A stretch of 64,000 nt of DNA from Nymphaea colorata (GCF_008831285.2 NC_045138.2:2396143-2460142), one strand, 5' to 3'. Counted from the first letter of the stretch, positions 12,476 through 26,647 are shown. The notes: generated by a model not told the origin, from the letters alone. Program-made: numbers and translations.

Positions 12476-12702
12476 GAACCCGACCCAAACCAAATCACCC
12501 ACCAAAATGATAAACCAGTAAAGTGTGACTCATGGTTCATTATAATTGGGTATTAAATTAGTTTAATTTGTCACTTGTTCAACTCCAATAAGCCAAACAA
12601 ACTGGTTTTCACAACATTTGGATGATCTAAAGGTGGCCGGTTATTAAAAAGGCAATATAACAAAAATATGGTAGCTTTTCAATAACTTAGGCCAAAAAAG
12701 TT

Positions 12703-12850
12703 TGGCGCATCGGCTTGAGCCAGTGGCTGGTAGGTGGCTAGTCACTAGTTCAATAAGGGTTTGACCCTTGCGCAAGCTAGTCTATGACAGGACGACCGGG
12801 GTAAAAAATGACTTGTGGGTTCTAGCCCGGCGATAAAAGGCACATTTGAT
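12703..12850 (+). mobile_element. Possible tRNA-derived SINE remnant
   Basis: A tRNA-like stretch: an A-box-like segment around ccagtggctggtagg (12719-12735), followed by two candidate B boxes, gggtttgaccc (about 12768) and gggttctagccc (about 12817). There is no complete cloverleaf and no clean tail or target duplication, so this is tentative. Confidence 0.3.
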
Positions 12851-14317
12851 TGCCCTTATCTTCATTAGATATTATATTTAAGATAAGACCTTCATTCTTG
12901 TGACCTTAAATCATACATTTCTTAATGCAAAAAAAGGCAAAATAAAAATTTCAAGTATGGATTCCAAGTTAAACCTAAGAGTTATGAATTTTATCGTGGA
13001 TCTTTCATCAGCAATAAGTTTGATAGGTTATGAATTTTATCATGGATTTTTATCACATCAGCAAAAGCATGTCACATCATATCTACATCAAATCTGCAAA
13101 ACTGGATATGAATACGAAGTCATCAAAGGCCGCCAAAGTCTTCCCACAAGGATGACTTCCTTCAAAATCGTAAAAAAGAAAACCCATTAATTGCAAGAAG
13201 TATTTGTAGAAAGATGGAATACATTGCAAGATCCAAGAACAATGAAAAATAGAAAAAAGTAAAGGAAAACGATAAATTTTTTTATTTAGGATATAAATAC
13301 ATTATTCCATTATATTATGATAACCTTAGCTCATTTACTGTAGTTACTGCCAAGTTTTGATTGTCCCTCGGTTAAGAAAATCTTCGTGATTTGAGATCCA
13401 TGAATTTAAGATAGAACACTATCCTAGCCAGATCCGAGGTCATAGGCTGCATCGACGTTAGCAACAATAACGGTGCACCTTTTGTATCTTTTGATTCCCT
13501 GAATCAAATCATCATCTTTAGGATGATCCGGTATTTGTCCGATACCATTTGTATCGGCCCATGCTTCATCCTACCACTCAACAAGAGTGCCGAAGTTCCA
13601 TCATTCCCTCCATTCCGGGACCATGTTTTGAAATTTCGTGGGACCTATTTTTCCAACATTTTATTTTATTTCTAGTCATTTTTCTATGTTTATAATATCC
13701 ACCTTAACTTTGGTGGAACGTATAAAGAGTACGATAACAAAAATATTGTGTTTATTATGTTTCAAATACACTGAATTGTTGTTTGAGATGTGATTACGAC
13801 GGATATAAATTTTAAATCGAAATAATTAAATGGGGTAAGGCAAAAAGTTTTAGTGTCATTAAATAATGCATTTAAAATACAACGTTTTGTTCTCACCAAA
13901 TGCCCTATCAAATAATTGAATGGACTTTAAAATGAGTCTGTTCATTTCATTAGCTTCCCTCCCTCACTCACAAGTACTAGATTTAGAGTATAGAAAAGTT
14001 CTTAATGAAATTAGATATTATTCTTCATTGAAATCAGATATTAATGAGCATGTATATGTAAATTTTCACACATGGTACCAACAAAATGCAGATTTAACTA
14101 TATATATATATATATAAAATTTTATTATTTAAAAAAAATCAGAAAAAAGTTTCGTTCTATCGTTTCTACAAGTTCATGTTTATTTATCATTATATTTATT
14201 GTCAAGTAATTCATTTATATTATTTATTTGTTCTATGTAGAAATAGCCTTTGGTGTTCTAGCTGATGCTCTTCTTCGTGCCTTCCTCCTCCCGGCTGGTC
14301 GCCCACTGCACCGGGGC

Positions 14318-14334
14318 TCTCTCTCTCTCTCTCT
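14318..14334 (+). repeat. CT microsatellite in the UPF3 leader
   Basis: A short (CT)n run about 230 bp upstream of the UPF3 start codon, inside GC-richer DNA that begins near 14240. It probably marks the 5' UTR or core promoter of UPF3. Confidence 0.6.
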
Positions 14335-14560
14335 CTATACTCTCCTCGATGTGCACGGATCGAACCCCTGATTGAGCCTTCCACGCTCCTCGTCCGCCAA
14401 TTCACCGTCGTCTGCAGGATGTGAATTTGCACGGAGAAAGCCCCCCTCCCCTCTTTTCTCATTCTGGCCGTTGTTTTGTCTTGCTTTCTCGGTCTTCCCT
14501 CCTTCTCTTTTGGGGATTTTCCGGCAATTTGTTCCCCCTCGTGCCCTCTCGCGCCCGAGC

Positions 14561-17500
14561 ATGAAGGACCCCTTGGATCGCACGAAGGTGGTGCTGAGGC
14601 ATCTGCCGCCATCGATCTCGCAGGCCGTCCTTATGGAGCAAGTCGACGCCCGCTTCGCCGGACGGTACCGGTGGACCGCTTTCCGGCCTGGGAAAACGAG
14701 GTCGGCTTTCCTTGCTTCTCTCCCCATTTTCTCTATCTCCTCCTCCCTTGCGGCCATCGTTGTTGTCGTGGGCGTTCGTGTGATTGCTTTTGATGTTAAT
14801 TTGCGCGGTCATGGGGTTTAGTAGTTTTAATTTCAACTGTTGGGTTTTCCTGCCCCCCCCCCCCTTTTTTTTTGTGGCTTGCTTCGTTGGGGGTTAGGGT
14901 TTGGTGCGCTTGGCGTGGGAGCCGTTCCTGTATGGAATGCTAATTCTCCGGTACTTCTGGATTGACGGGAAACGACGATTAGGGTTTAGCCATTGTCGTT
15001 CTGGAAGTTGTAATGCGCGATTGCTTTGGTTTTCCTTTTGGCACCATTTTCGATCCCTGCTTGTTGGTAGTAAAGTTTCAATTCGGATTTCTATCGCATC
15101 TTTTGTCTTCCTTACTTTTTGTGCTGCGTGCTCGGTAGAAGACCGACGCTTTACAACCAGCACCGTTATTTCATAATAATCATCATCGTCTTATTCTTCT
15201 TCTCATCTTTCTTGGTAATTTTTGGCCGGTTTTTACCATGCGGTGTTTCAGTTGGAATGCCAAATAGTACGGACAGTTTAGTGGCAATGCAAGTTTTACC
15301 CGTAGTTCTTCTAACATGCACAGCGTAATGCTTGGATTTCCTTCGTTACGGTTTATATAGAAACGGTAAGATCGGTCTCTTCACCTGAGTCCTTTCTCCT
15401 GATTTTAAACAGCAATTCCCGAGTGTCATGCTTCCGTTTTAGCTAATCATGTTCCATATATGCTACATGTAGCGTTAATTTTTTAGACTGATGAAAATAG
15501 TCTTGTTTTCACTTGTGAAGAGTGTAAAGAGTCATTTCATAATTGCTTCATTGGCTTGAGTAGTGTTTGTGTGAAATAAACTTCCTTTTATTTTCTATGT
15601 AGCCATAAGAACATGCGCTATGCTCGAGCTTATATAGATTTCAAAAGGCCTGAGGATGTTCTCGAGTTTGCTGAGTTCTTTGATGGTCATGTTTTTGTCA
15701 ATGAGAAAGGTGATTCCTCAAAATTAAACTTTTTTGTTTTGGTTTTAGTTATTGTATCTGTTATGTTGTTGTCACTTGTTTTTGTTGCTAGTCGAAGATT
15801 ACTTCATGTGGTACAAGTTCAATCATCAACTATTCCCTTTCAGGTTCTCAATTTAAGACCATTGTCGAATATGCACCTTCACAACGTGTCCCAAAGTCGT
15901 GGTCGAAGAAGGATGGTCGTGAAGGGACCATTCACAAAGGTATACCATGTGATATAAATTATCATGATGCTTTGATGATGGAGGCAGGGAGGTTGTGTGT
16001 TCCATTGAACTTTATTCATCTGGGTCATCACATTCTTCTTTTGTAACTGCGTGCTTGTTTTGATGGACATTAGACTCCGAATATTTGGAGTTTCTGGAAA
16101 TGCTTGCTAAGCCAGTGGAGAATCTTCCAAGTGCAGAGATACAATTGGAAAGAAGAGAAGCAGAACGTGCAAGTTAGTTATGACATGCTAAGAGTGTTTC
16201 TGATTTAATGTCTTTCCTTCTTTTGATCATGACATATGCTGTGAATTGTGCAGGTGCACCAAAGGAAACAATCGTTATTACTCCCCTCATGGAGTTTGTT
16301 CGGCAGAAAAGAGCTACTAAAAATGGGTCTCAGGTAATGAAATTGTTAGCATGAGAGATTTTTTGTTATATGAATTTTCTTGCTGTCCTCAAGGGAGTGC
16401 TGAAATCGTAATTGGCAAACCCGTGACTTAGATTCAGATCGACCGATGATTGGGTCATCAGATCAAAGAGTTCAGTCGATGACTCGGCTGGTTTAGGTCA
16501 TAAATTTTTAGAGTACATTTTTTCTATAAATAGATGAAGAAGGTAAGTCTGTTAGAACTTCATGTTTGATTTTTTTGAGCGTCTAAAACTAAATAACGTG
16601 TAATATGAATATTTGTCTATACTTAGTAAAGTTTGTGATATTTCACAATTAAAAAATAACAAAGCTTAGTATTTGGCACGGCAACACATGACAAAAAAGA
16701 ACATTTAATTAGTTGACGATCTAGCTGACTCGGCACACCCTGACTTGTGACCCAATAAGTGGACGATCCTAGCTAACTCAGGTGACTCGCTACTCGGATC
16801 AATGAGTTTGCCAACTATAACTAGAATGAGGTCCAAAGTTCAATCCTGAAGGTGTGCATCCTCTACATCAAAGTTGTAGTGATGGAGATGAATGAATCCC
16901 TTATCTATGTTGTCAAGGTGCCCAGGCTAGCGCGTAGGCGAGCTTAGGCAAAAAAGGCGACTATTTTTAATTTTTTTTTTTAGTTATGTTCGTACGTCAA
17001 GTTATTTTAATTAACTATTATTAATATTTGATATATGGAGAGTAGTAATATAACAAGCATAATCAACTTAAACAATCAAAGATTAATTGTTGACTTCATT
17101 GAATATGCAAAATCAATGGAAGAAGTTTAACATTACTCATTAAATGCAATCTAATAGAAGGAAAAAAAAAAAAAAAAACTAAATCTAATCTCTAGAACAA
17201 GGAAAGTAAATCTGCAAGAAGTCTTTAATCCATCTGTACTTAAAGAAAGACATAATATAGCAAATAAACTAAAGTACATGATAGTATACATATAAGTACA
17301 CAACAGTAACATTACATTTAAGTAGATAACCGTACTAATGTACACATATAACAGGTATCACAATACTACATATTATATAACGGGCTAAAAATATATACAT
17401 ATAATGATATAATAGGCTGATGCAACACTATATAACAGGTATAACAGACTGTACATAACAGTATATACATATAACACATATTACAGTACATATAAGAGGA

Positions 17501-20500
17501 ATGAGAAATTGTATCACAATACAACTTAACATGATAGTATATACATATAAGTTTATAACAGGTATAACAACTTAACAATACATATAACTATATGATACAA
17601 GTACGTAGCATAACCATACTAATGTATACGTATAACAGGTATGAGGTATCACAATACTATATAACAAACAAGTGTAGACTAACAGTATATACTATATACA
17701 TATGACGATATACATATAACAGCGTGATTAACATAAAAGGATGTAATATTGTAATCAATTCAAAATAAAGTGCATAACAATATATACTCAATTAAGAAAC
17801 TTTAACTGAGAGGAAAGGTGACTTTTCACTTTTCCATGGACTAGGCGTGTTGTCGCCTAGGCGAGCCTAGGTGGTGGACTTAGACGGCAGGTGTGGACTC
17901 ATGCTTAGGCCATGCCTAAGCGAGCCTTATCATGATAGATCCTTAGGCAGCCGGGGGAGGAACAACTGGACGTTTTGCACCAAGGGATGGTTGAATAAGG
18001 AGCTTGAAGAAGTATACCTATATAACAAGATGCTACTTGAACATTTATTTGGATAAAAAGGGCTTTAATTGATAAAGGGCCTGGGAAGGCAACCAGTTTT
18101 CCCTGCATTGGGTCCCATTGCCTGCACTTACTCAGATAAGAAGAGAAAATCAAACCACACCATCCCATGTGTGATTGAAGTTTGTCTCCAAAATAAGGTA
18201 CAGGTGAGAAAAGTGTGGGTCCCACTCGTGTATCTTACACTTCTATCACCAGCGTGTTTTGATGTTTGTTGCATTCAGTGGTGGGAAAGTATTAAGAGTT
18301 TTCACTTTTCTCCCAGCTCAGCATTTTCCTGTCATTTTGAAACAAACAGACCCAAAAGGAGCATACTTTGCCGCAAGCTGCTATTTGAATGTCTATTTGG
18401 TAGGAGTATTTGGGAAACATGTTTCCTTCTCAAATGAAATAAAAGAAATTTTGATCCATAGCAGAGTAGCTGTTACTTGGAGTGCTGTTTGGACATTCAT
18501 ATGGTAGGAGTTATTTGAGAACATCATCTTGGATTTTCTTTTGATTTTTCTGTAACTTGATATAGGCAAGAAGCTTGTTACTCCTTAGAAGGACCTGTCA
18601 TTAGTCATTGCTTTTTCATTTCATGATGTCAACCATGTTCTCCCTTCTGGCTTTACCTGCTTGGTTTCATCATATATACTTATGTAGCTTATTGGGACTC
18701 TAATGTTTCTATATTGCTCTTTTGTTTTATTTGTACAAGATAAAATCTTTTTGTTTCCAAATATTTAAGCAATAGTTTATATGCTGGATTCCTTTATCTT
18801 TTCCATATCTGAAAATTTAAAGCCAGCTGCAATGATAATATTGCAGAGGACACCTTCTGGGAAGCTTAGCCGGCGAACTAGTGCTTCTGCTGCTGCTTCT
18901 GGATCTGCTTCTCATAAGAGAGGGCCTGAGAAACGAAAAATCTCTGCTTCTATGGTATTTTATGCTATCTTAACTCTCTGTGTGCTGTGAAATTATTTAC
19001 CATCCTTGATTAATAGTTTGCAAGTTTTTCTTTTATAAAGCTTCTTGCTGGGAAAGTCGAGGAAGTTCCATATGTAAGAGGGAAGGGAGATGGTTTTTTT
19101 TTTTAGGGTATCTCTTTCTCCCTCATTAAATGTCATATCGGCTGAGTGATTAATCAAGGTTTTCTTCAAGTTCCAATGACTACCTATCTATTGGACACTT
19201 ACGTTACCTTGGACAGGGATTAAGGGTTATCGGAGCCTGCTAGGAGGGTTTTTGTTGGAAGTGTTGTAACTTGTAAGGGTGATCTGAGATTGTAGCTATT
19301 GTTAGTGCTTGGTGTTAGATACTTAGAACAGTGAACTTCCATCTAAAATTATTAATGTGAAGAAGCTTCTAGTGAATATCTCATTCATGGAGGAGCAGCA
19401 TCTTGACAAGGCACAATATATGCTACCTTTGCACAGGAGCCAGCAGAAGCTATGAGCATGCCTGTCAAATCGGCTTTTCCATAATGCTAATGCCACTAAA
19501 GAATGTCTAAATGGAAGCTAAATTGTCAATTAGGATGATATAGAAATGCTCACAATATAGGCACAGTTCATGTCAAGGGTTCATCCACAGAATCACTATT
19601 GTTTTTTGAGAAAATCACTATTGTTTTTTGAGAAAATTCTTTGGGTTGGATCTTCAAACCTGAGTTTTTTTCTATATCAGAGGACACGAAGAGAGAAAAG
19701 GACAATGCCAGCCATACTGTACTTGAATGAGATGCTATCTGCTGCTTTAGAGCATTAATTTGAACATGGGGCAAACATTTTGGAGCACTTTCTAAATCTG
19801 TGGCTTTCTCGTTTGGACCTTTTGGAGAATTGAACTTGACTCGCCTCCTCTTGGACATTAAATGCATTAGCAAATTAAGTTTCAGGTAGAATTTGAGAAC
19901 TTGTGGTGCTGAGCACCAAGAAACTGTAAGTAGACCCCCTTGTTGGGGGTTCTTAGAAGATATATTTGCAGACCTAAAATGACTGTCAATTATATGTTGT
20001 TTGAGTTTGGTATGTAATGAAAAGAAAAAGCCAAGTTATGATGTATCGGCTTACTATGTTCAAAGCACAGTCGTGTAGAGATTGATCTTGGTATGGTTTT
20101 GATTCCTTATTAAACATCGGTAAAACCTTGATACTGAAAATAAAAGAAGAATATATTTATGTGAGAAAAGATGGGTCAAACACCTTCAACCTATAACAAA
20201 ATAAAAGTCTAAAATGGAAAATAATGTATACTGATTATAAAATATAACACTAATACAAATAAAAAACTGACTGATATTCTCATGTTACTGTCATGATAAA
20301 ACCACCGTAAAATTCGTTTTGCAAACGTCCTAAGGTCTTATTTTATATTTACAAGTATTTTATGATGTTTAATCTTTCATATTGCAATATTTTTAAAATA
20401 TGAACCTGTGACTTTGAGTTGAACAATTCAATGCCATGGGTCCTCGATAAGAATGGGCAATTGGGAGACTGCCACTACTTAGCAGGTAGAAGGATAATGC

Positions 20501-21731
20501 AACACTTTGGGGATGATGCTGAATATTGGAGAATCATGAGCAAATCTTGCTGAAGTAAAGAACTTCAAAGACCAAAATTTTGCAAGATTGTTTTATGCTG
20601 TCATCACATGATTAATATAGCCAAAGAGAAATGGTTCATTAGGTTCCTTGATAACAAATGCAACATTGACTATGGGGATTTAGTTGGCATCAGTTAGGTT
20701 TTTGTTTTGGTGGAATTTATAGCTTTCATTCGGGACTTAACTGCAACTATCATGTTGATGTTGTTGGCTGTAGGAAAAATTTGTAAGAAGTTTGGGAAGT
20801 AATGGTCGTTGTAGAAGAGAATTTATTATCTTGGTTCTCTCTCTCTCTCTCTTCTCCCCCCCCCCCCCCCCCCCAACATTGTTGGTTCACATGAGCCCCC
20901 AATTCTCTTTTTTGTGTAGCCTTCCTTTTATTAAACTATCTAGATTCTAGGCCCCTCACCGTAAGTTACCTTGTATGAATACAACATGAGTCTGTATCCA
21001 CCACCTAGAATGAGGCTCACGCTCACAGGAAGACTTGAAATTGTCCCAGGGTCTAAGTATTCACTGCTGGAGATATTGAAGTTACCTGGATATTTGGCAA
21101 GGACTAATCACTAACTCTTAGCTACAAGTTGACAAGTTCTCTATCTTTGGTCAGATAAACATCTTGAAGGAGGAAAGTGTGGTGTGATTTAATCAGCCTG
21201 ACATTCTGTGGTATGCAATAGCATTTTAGCTTCTAATTTCTGACCTTCCTCGTCTGTTTGGCTTCGAAAGATAAACTTTCTTTTGTGTTCACCTTCGCTT
21301 GGTTTTCTATTTCCCCATTTTTGATTATCTCTGTTACTTTTGGGCATGCCTGATTGTCTGGGATTTCACTGTAGAGAGGGGATCAACATTCAAGTTTTTG
21401 AATTCCATTCCGGTTCCATCAAACTAAGGACCAAATATCTGACCTTTGCATCCGATTCCTGGATGAAATTTTCAGAATTCTCATCCCACCCCAGGCAGCG
21501 TGATGAGAATTCCAAAAACAATGTTTTGGCTGTTGGCTCGCTTCTCACTCCACCTTTTCGAGCAAGCGACGGCCTATGGACAGAGATAAACACAAAAGGG
21601 AGAAAGAATGGCCTTCCATGGGAAGGGATGCGACTGTCTTTCTCTCAATACAAGTTTTAACAAAGATGCAGACGGTTTCCTCAGAGACCCTCTGCATCGT
21701 TGTAGAGAGTTTCACAGAAACCCTCTTCTGG

Positions 21732-21779
<48 letters not shown>

Positions 21780-24768
21780 GAGAGAGAACTACTTGTGAAG
21801 AACTAACTACCGGAGCTCTGGCAAATGTCTGGCGAAGTATGGCGAGCAACCCATGGTTGCCAGTTGACAAAGGGAAGAAGAGAGGTGTGGACTGAAAAGA
21901 GGGAAGAAGAGGGTGAGAATAAACCCTCTGTGTGAACTGAACCTACTTTTTTACACTGTTTATATGAAATTTCCTTCAACCTAACAATTTACATGTATGG
22001 TCAAAATGGCTCGGCATCTTTTAACAAAATCACCTCGATGCCCCATGATTTTTGAAAATTTTTTAAAATACTACTTAATTTCAAAGCATTCTGATTTTTA
22101 TCCTTCCATGCCTATCAAACAGGGGATCTTGTTTCCAGGAATACAATTCCAAGTTTAGCAGACAGGAAGAGGTTTTAGAAATTAGGATTTTATCTCCATT
22201 CCACCAATTCCTGGAATGAATTCCTTGAAACTTCATTCCGATTCCCCAATTCCAGGGGATCAAACTACACCTTTGTGAATATGGTGCCCCAGGAACAAGA
22301 TTTCTTTGGCAACTGGTTCATATTCAGATCCTAAGGGAACCATTAATGTTTGTTTCAATGCAGTATGTTTTGAGGGACAATACAAAGGTTTCAGCTGGCA
22401 AAACAAGTTATACAATAGTAGCAAGAAAAGATGAGAAGAAGACTTCAGACGACTCGGGTACTGTTCCAGTGCTTGGATCTGAAGTATTGGAAGACGAAAG
22501 TGGTATGCTTAAATGCTGACACTTGCTCGTTTCCTTCACATCATTGACTATTCACAAGTTTTAGGTTCAGTTTTCCTGATCAATCTACTGCTTTTGTAAA
22601 ATTCATAATTTTATTTTCATGATGCTGTTTAGAGTTTATTATGTATATTTATAAAAATTTTGAAAAATTTATGGCTTCGTTCTGCTGTCTGTTCACTAGC
22701 TTTATTATCTCCATGACATGGATATCCATTAACCATTTTCCTTTTGCTGTGGGCATCAAAATTTCTTGCTCATTGCTCCTCATGGGGTTCTTTTGTGAAT
22801 TTTATCTTCCTCTATAATGTTCATATTGGCAACAAGAAACATGGCATTGCTTATGTAATTCTTGTCAATGGCCAGATGGTTAGTTATTAAGTATGATCAT
22901 GGTGATGTGGATGTCATGTAATCCATGTTTAGTACATTGTGATTGCATGTAAGTTATCCTTCCAAGCTGAATCTTTTGCAGAATGCGTAGGTATCATGCT
23001 GCTGAATTTTATCAATCTTGGTCATCCTTCGATGTATTCAGTGCTGGAAGTGGGATAGCTAGATTCCCCGTTGTTTTAGCCTTTTAGGTGACAAGCTGCA
23101 GAAGAATAGGGATAAGTCTTCCTGTTTGTGCTAAAACTTGTATGTGTTTTACACTGTTTATGCAAAATGAAATTGATAGTCAAATAGTCGTGGAAGCATC
23201 TTGAGCCAGGATTCATGTGTTCTATACCATTTGTTCAAGATGAAATTGAGATTATCAAATAGTCGCAGAAGTATCTTGACCAAGGATTCTCCTTCTATGT
23301 GTTTATTTTGGTTGGCTTTTAATGATTCATTCTCTCAAGTAGCCAATTTAGATGTCAAGTGGGATTTGTTTTAGAAATCATCTTGACTGCCTTTAATATG
23401 TTCTCAAATTGTAGTTGCTTTCTTATGCGGTTTATGAAGTGACAGTGTCTTTGTTTATGTTTCTTTCCTAATCTTTCTCAAACATCAATAATTGCAGGTG
23501 CATCTGGGCATGCAGAAACTGGGAAAAAGAAAGTTATACTTTTGAAGGGGAAAGAGAGAGAGGTTTCTTATGTTTATGTGCACTTTATCTTTCTTTTTTC
23601 TCCGGAAGGGTAAGGTAATTTGGTATTGTTAACTAAATGTATGTTTGCTATATTGCAGGTAACTTCAACATCTCCAGTAAAAAATTCATCTGGACCATCC
23701 TCTTTCAAACAGAATCATAGGCGTGAGATTAGTGGAAAGCTAATCAGAAGTATTCTTTCAAATAAGGAAGCACAGCAAAATCAACCACAACCTGCATCTA
23801 TCCAGGTTGAGCAGCAGTTACAGGCATCACCGATAGAGAAGGACAAACGTCCACCGCGGCCAGTTCGTACTGTTTCAAAGGATTCTGCCCATGCATCATC
23901 TGCTTCTCTGTCACAATCTGATAACAGAAGGATATCAGATGAGAAAGTTATTGGTAATGATCCACATGGTCTATCACCAGCCAGTGATAAGCCAGACAGA
24001 AGGACTAGAAACAAGGATAGACCTGATCGGGGAGTATGGGCCCCACTTCGGCGTTCTGATGCATTACAGGCAGTTGATGAGTCATCTTCTTTTCCTGGTC
24101 GATCATCAGCTGAGGCTGTAGATAGTACACAGGTGGCCAAGCCAATGGTTTCTAATAAACGTGGGGACGATGGACTGGAAACTCGAGACGTCATAACTGA
24201 TAATCAGTCTGCCATCACAGTCAAATCTCGAAACCAGGGTACATCAAATCATCATGGTCGGTCTGGACGTGGTTTGTCACTGTCTCCTGATTTTCCATTG
24301 AATCATGGTGAAGCTAAAGTTGATACAGCAAGCACAAGGGGTGGGGAAGCTAAATCTCAAGGGTTTGGACGCAATAGCGTTGCAACTGCTGAGAATGGTA
24401 TCACTTAAGCATCTGGAGCTTATTGTGTTGTCTACTTGCTTGTTCTATATGTCAAGGAATATGCTTATCAATGTGTGCTGAGTGTAAAGTTTTGGTGTCC
24501 TATTAGGCTCTCATAGGTATGGTCGTCGGGTCTCAGCAACAGGTTCAAGAGAAGTTGACAACTTGCCAAGTACAGTTGATGGTAAATCTTCAAAGAGGGG
24601 TTCTCCTGGATATGGTGCACATGAGGTATGGAAATATTTTCTGGTTTTGTTATTCTGCTTGCTTGTTTTTGGGCTGTGTCATTAACTGAATATTTATGCA
24701 TTTTGTTTTCATATTTTTATCCTATGCAGAAGCAAGTCTGGGTTCAGAAGTCTGGATCGGGTTCCTGA
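14561..24768 (+). CDS. UPF3: UPF3, regulator of nonsense transcripts
   Basis: Eleven exons: 14561-14700, 15603-15709, 15844-15939, 16074-16172, 16254-16333, 18847-18954, 22364-22502, 23498-23562, 23659-24397, 24507-24625, 24730-24768. They total 576 codons plus stop, with consistent phases and GT-AG sites; Arabidopsis UPF3 is somewhat shorter. Residues 5-170 are the UPF3 RRM-like domain (KVVLRHLPPSISQ, HVFVNEKG, TIVEYAPSQRVPK, EYLEFLEMLAKPVENLPSAE, PLMEFVRQKRA), which in the family contacts UPF2. Residues 262-278 carry GKKKVILLKGKERE. Residues 395-410, RNKDRPDRGVWAPLRR, match the exon-junction-complex-binding motif. The tail ends in KQVWVQKSGSGS. The protein links exon-junction complexes to UPF1/UPF2 in nonsense-mediated decay and shuttles between nucleus and cytoplasm. 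Introns 5 (2.5 kb) and 6 (3.4 kb) are the longest; intron 5 holds two transposon remnants. Confidence 0.95.
16410..16822. mobile_element. MITE-like element in UPF3 intron 5
   Basis: Inverted ends: the left reads ttggcaaacccgtgac, and the right reads atgagtttgccaa, which inverts to ttggcaaactcat. The interior repeats motifs such as gactcggctgg and gatctagctgactcgg. Size about 0.4 kb, no coding capacity. The target duplication was not resolved, so the superfamily is left open. Confidence 0.55.
16909..17930. mobile_element. Element with ggcgcctaggcg-type ends in UPF3 intron 5
   Basis: Begins near ttgtcaaggtgcccaggc, with cgtaggcgagcttaggc close by. It ends in DNA rich in cgcctaggcgagcctagg and atgcctaagcgagcctt, inverted relative to each other. 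The middle (about 17270-17720) is a degenerate array of tataacaggtat and acatataa motifs. This resembles non-autonomous DNA transposons common in plants. Boundaries are approximate. Confidence 0.45.
19590..19635. repeat. 23-bp tandem duplication in UPF3 intron 6
   Basis: Two adjacent identical copies of a 23-bp unit containing cactattgttttttgagaa. It lies inside an intron with no sign of function. Confidence 0.8.
20838..20876. repeat. CT run followed by poly-C in UPF3 intron 6
   Basis: A (CT)n tract changes into about 18 consecutive C. A longer GA microsatellite follows in the same intron at about 21736-21790. Confidence 0.9.
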
Positions 24769-26640
24769 TTTCTTAGAAGTGGTGAGAGTCTTTCTGTTTT
24801 TTTTCCTAAGATATTCATGCCATCATTTGTGAACTAATGCTCACACTTCATCTATGGTTCAATTTGGTAATGGTAAAGCGATCCCCTTTAAGCATCAACA
24901 TTCAAGTAATAATATGCCTACAGTTAAGAGGAATCTAAATTCCTCTCGTATGAGATGTTTTGTCCAGCTCGGGTTCTGGAGAGTTTCTATTCCTTGAGAA
25001 CAGTTGCATGTTGAAAATTCATCTCTAGCTGTGGTGTTTTCTGTTCATTCTACTGCCCCAAGAGTGGAGGTGTCGACTACTCTAGTTTAACCTGGACCAG
25101 CTTGCTGAAAGTAATACCTCAAGTGCAGGATTGCCATTTGTTTTGTGTTTGTGTTGCTCGTTAATTGCGTGCAGTGGTTCTCATAACATCTGAAGTTGGA
25201 AAGAGTCCTCTTCTGGGATGTATTGTACTTGTTGATTGCTTGTCTTCTCTTCAGGCAGAGGGCAGCTTTTTGTCCGTGTTTCTCCTGTTTTGGATTGTTT
25301 GTTCTGCAAGTGTTTGCTTGTGATAGTTTGTTTTACCAAATTTATTCTCCTCTTGTTGAAAGGTCTAGTGTTTTCTCTAGATGATACATAGCTAGAATGA
25401 ATAGCTCAGCACTCTCCTCGTTATTTTCCTTTAACAGATCATCAACACAAAGATTTCAGGTATTGCATCTTCCATAAGTGATGGGTTGTGCATCACAAAC
25501 CATATGGTTTGGGTGTCACTCGAGATATGACATCATTATTCAGATTGCAGTCAATGGAAGCAGATTCTGCTAAGATCAAATATAATTCCGTAGGATGGAG
25601 AAGAGATGTCATCCGAGAAGTCTGGCTTCTATGTTGGTATTTTTTGGTGCTGATGAAGCTGACATTTCTGTGGATGGTGATCTTCTCGACCTTTCATATT
25701 AGGGAGGTTGCTGAAACCTGCAAGACTGGACAGCAGAGCTTGCTCACATGCCATTTGCAGAGTGAATTTATTTCAGCTGCTCTAAATCTTGAGCTGGTTT
25801 GGTTTTTCCTCATCTTGTTCTGTTCCTGGCGGCTTGAGTTGCTTGAGTCTGAAACATATTTTCTTAGAGTTGCTATTCTCGACTGGTGTATATACTGAAC
25901 ATGAAAATGCTGCACTTGCTGACCTTGAGATGAAGTTACGAGGCGCTAGTAACGGTGGAAACTGTTGAGCCGGGCAAATAATTGGTTATTTTCATTGGTG
26001 GTTGGAAGGTCTTGCTAATCAGACTGCTCGGTGTATACATTTATCCTGGTGACTGATGTTTTGGTTGCCTCTAGTGTGGCTAGACACGAAAGCTTTCAGT
26101 GATTGTAACCAGTATTGGATAATGCTGTATATTTTTCCACTAGCCTGATGAGGTTTGTACTAAGGTTCTCGTATCTTTCTTAAGTGCTAATATCGGTTTG
26201 CGTGCGTGTATTCACGTGTCTTCATACATATATGTACTAGAAGCAGAAAAAATGGACCATGATGTTGAATGTTCACTCTTTTAGGTCTAAATGCTTTTAA
26301 GGCTCATGTGAGAGAGATGATGAGAATCGCCACCTTGACCATGGTCACGGGTCGGGCTTGGTTTAGTGATGCACAAGAGAGAGAGAGAGAGAGTGTGTGT
26401 GTGTTACATATGGTGCAACTGTAACAGCATTCTTCTATTGAATTGGTGTCTTTATCATTTTACACAGGTCTGCTCATTGACGGAGGAAAAAGGGAAAATG
26501 AAATGATAACTGCAATTAAATGATTTGAAATTGTATTCTTAGTAGCAGAACGAGTGCTCAACTTGCAAGTATGTCCCTTTTGGAACAGCAGCAATCAGAT
26601 ACTGTCGTCAATTCTTTTTCTGAACCTGCAATTTTGGGCA
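24769..26640 (+). other. Long 3' flank of UPF3, presumed 3' UTR plus spacer
   Basis: No gene seen between the UPF3 stop and the 3' end of the minus-strand methylesterase. The T-rich composition at 24770-26200 resembles transcribed 3' UTR, and there may be a 3' UTR intron ending near 25459 (atttcag). A (GA)n(GT)n microsatellite lies at 26374-26403. The polyadenylation site was not assigned. Confidence 0.4.
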
Positions 26641-26647
26641 GCTAGCC

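Larger units (their letters stand above)
11223..14317. other. AT-rich intergenic DNA with repeat debris
   Basis: No gene recognised. It includes a fragment of an AT-rich gaatccgaat-type repeat (about 12255-12475) and a possible tRNA-derived SINE (about 12703-12850), both listed separately. A (TA)n run lies at 14099-14117. The remainder is unassigned AT-rich sequence. Confidence 0.5.

Noticed and set aside
12703-12850. True tRNA gene
   Set aside because: B-box-like words are present but no acceptor stem or cloverleaf can be drawn; a SINE remnant is more likely.
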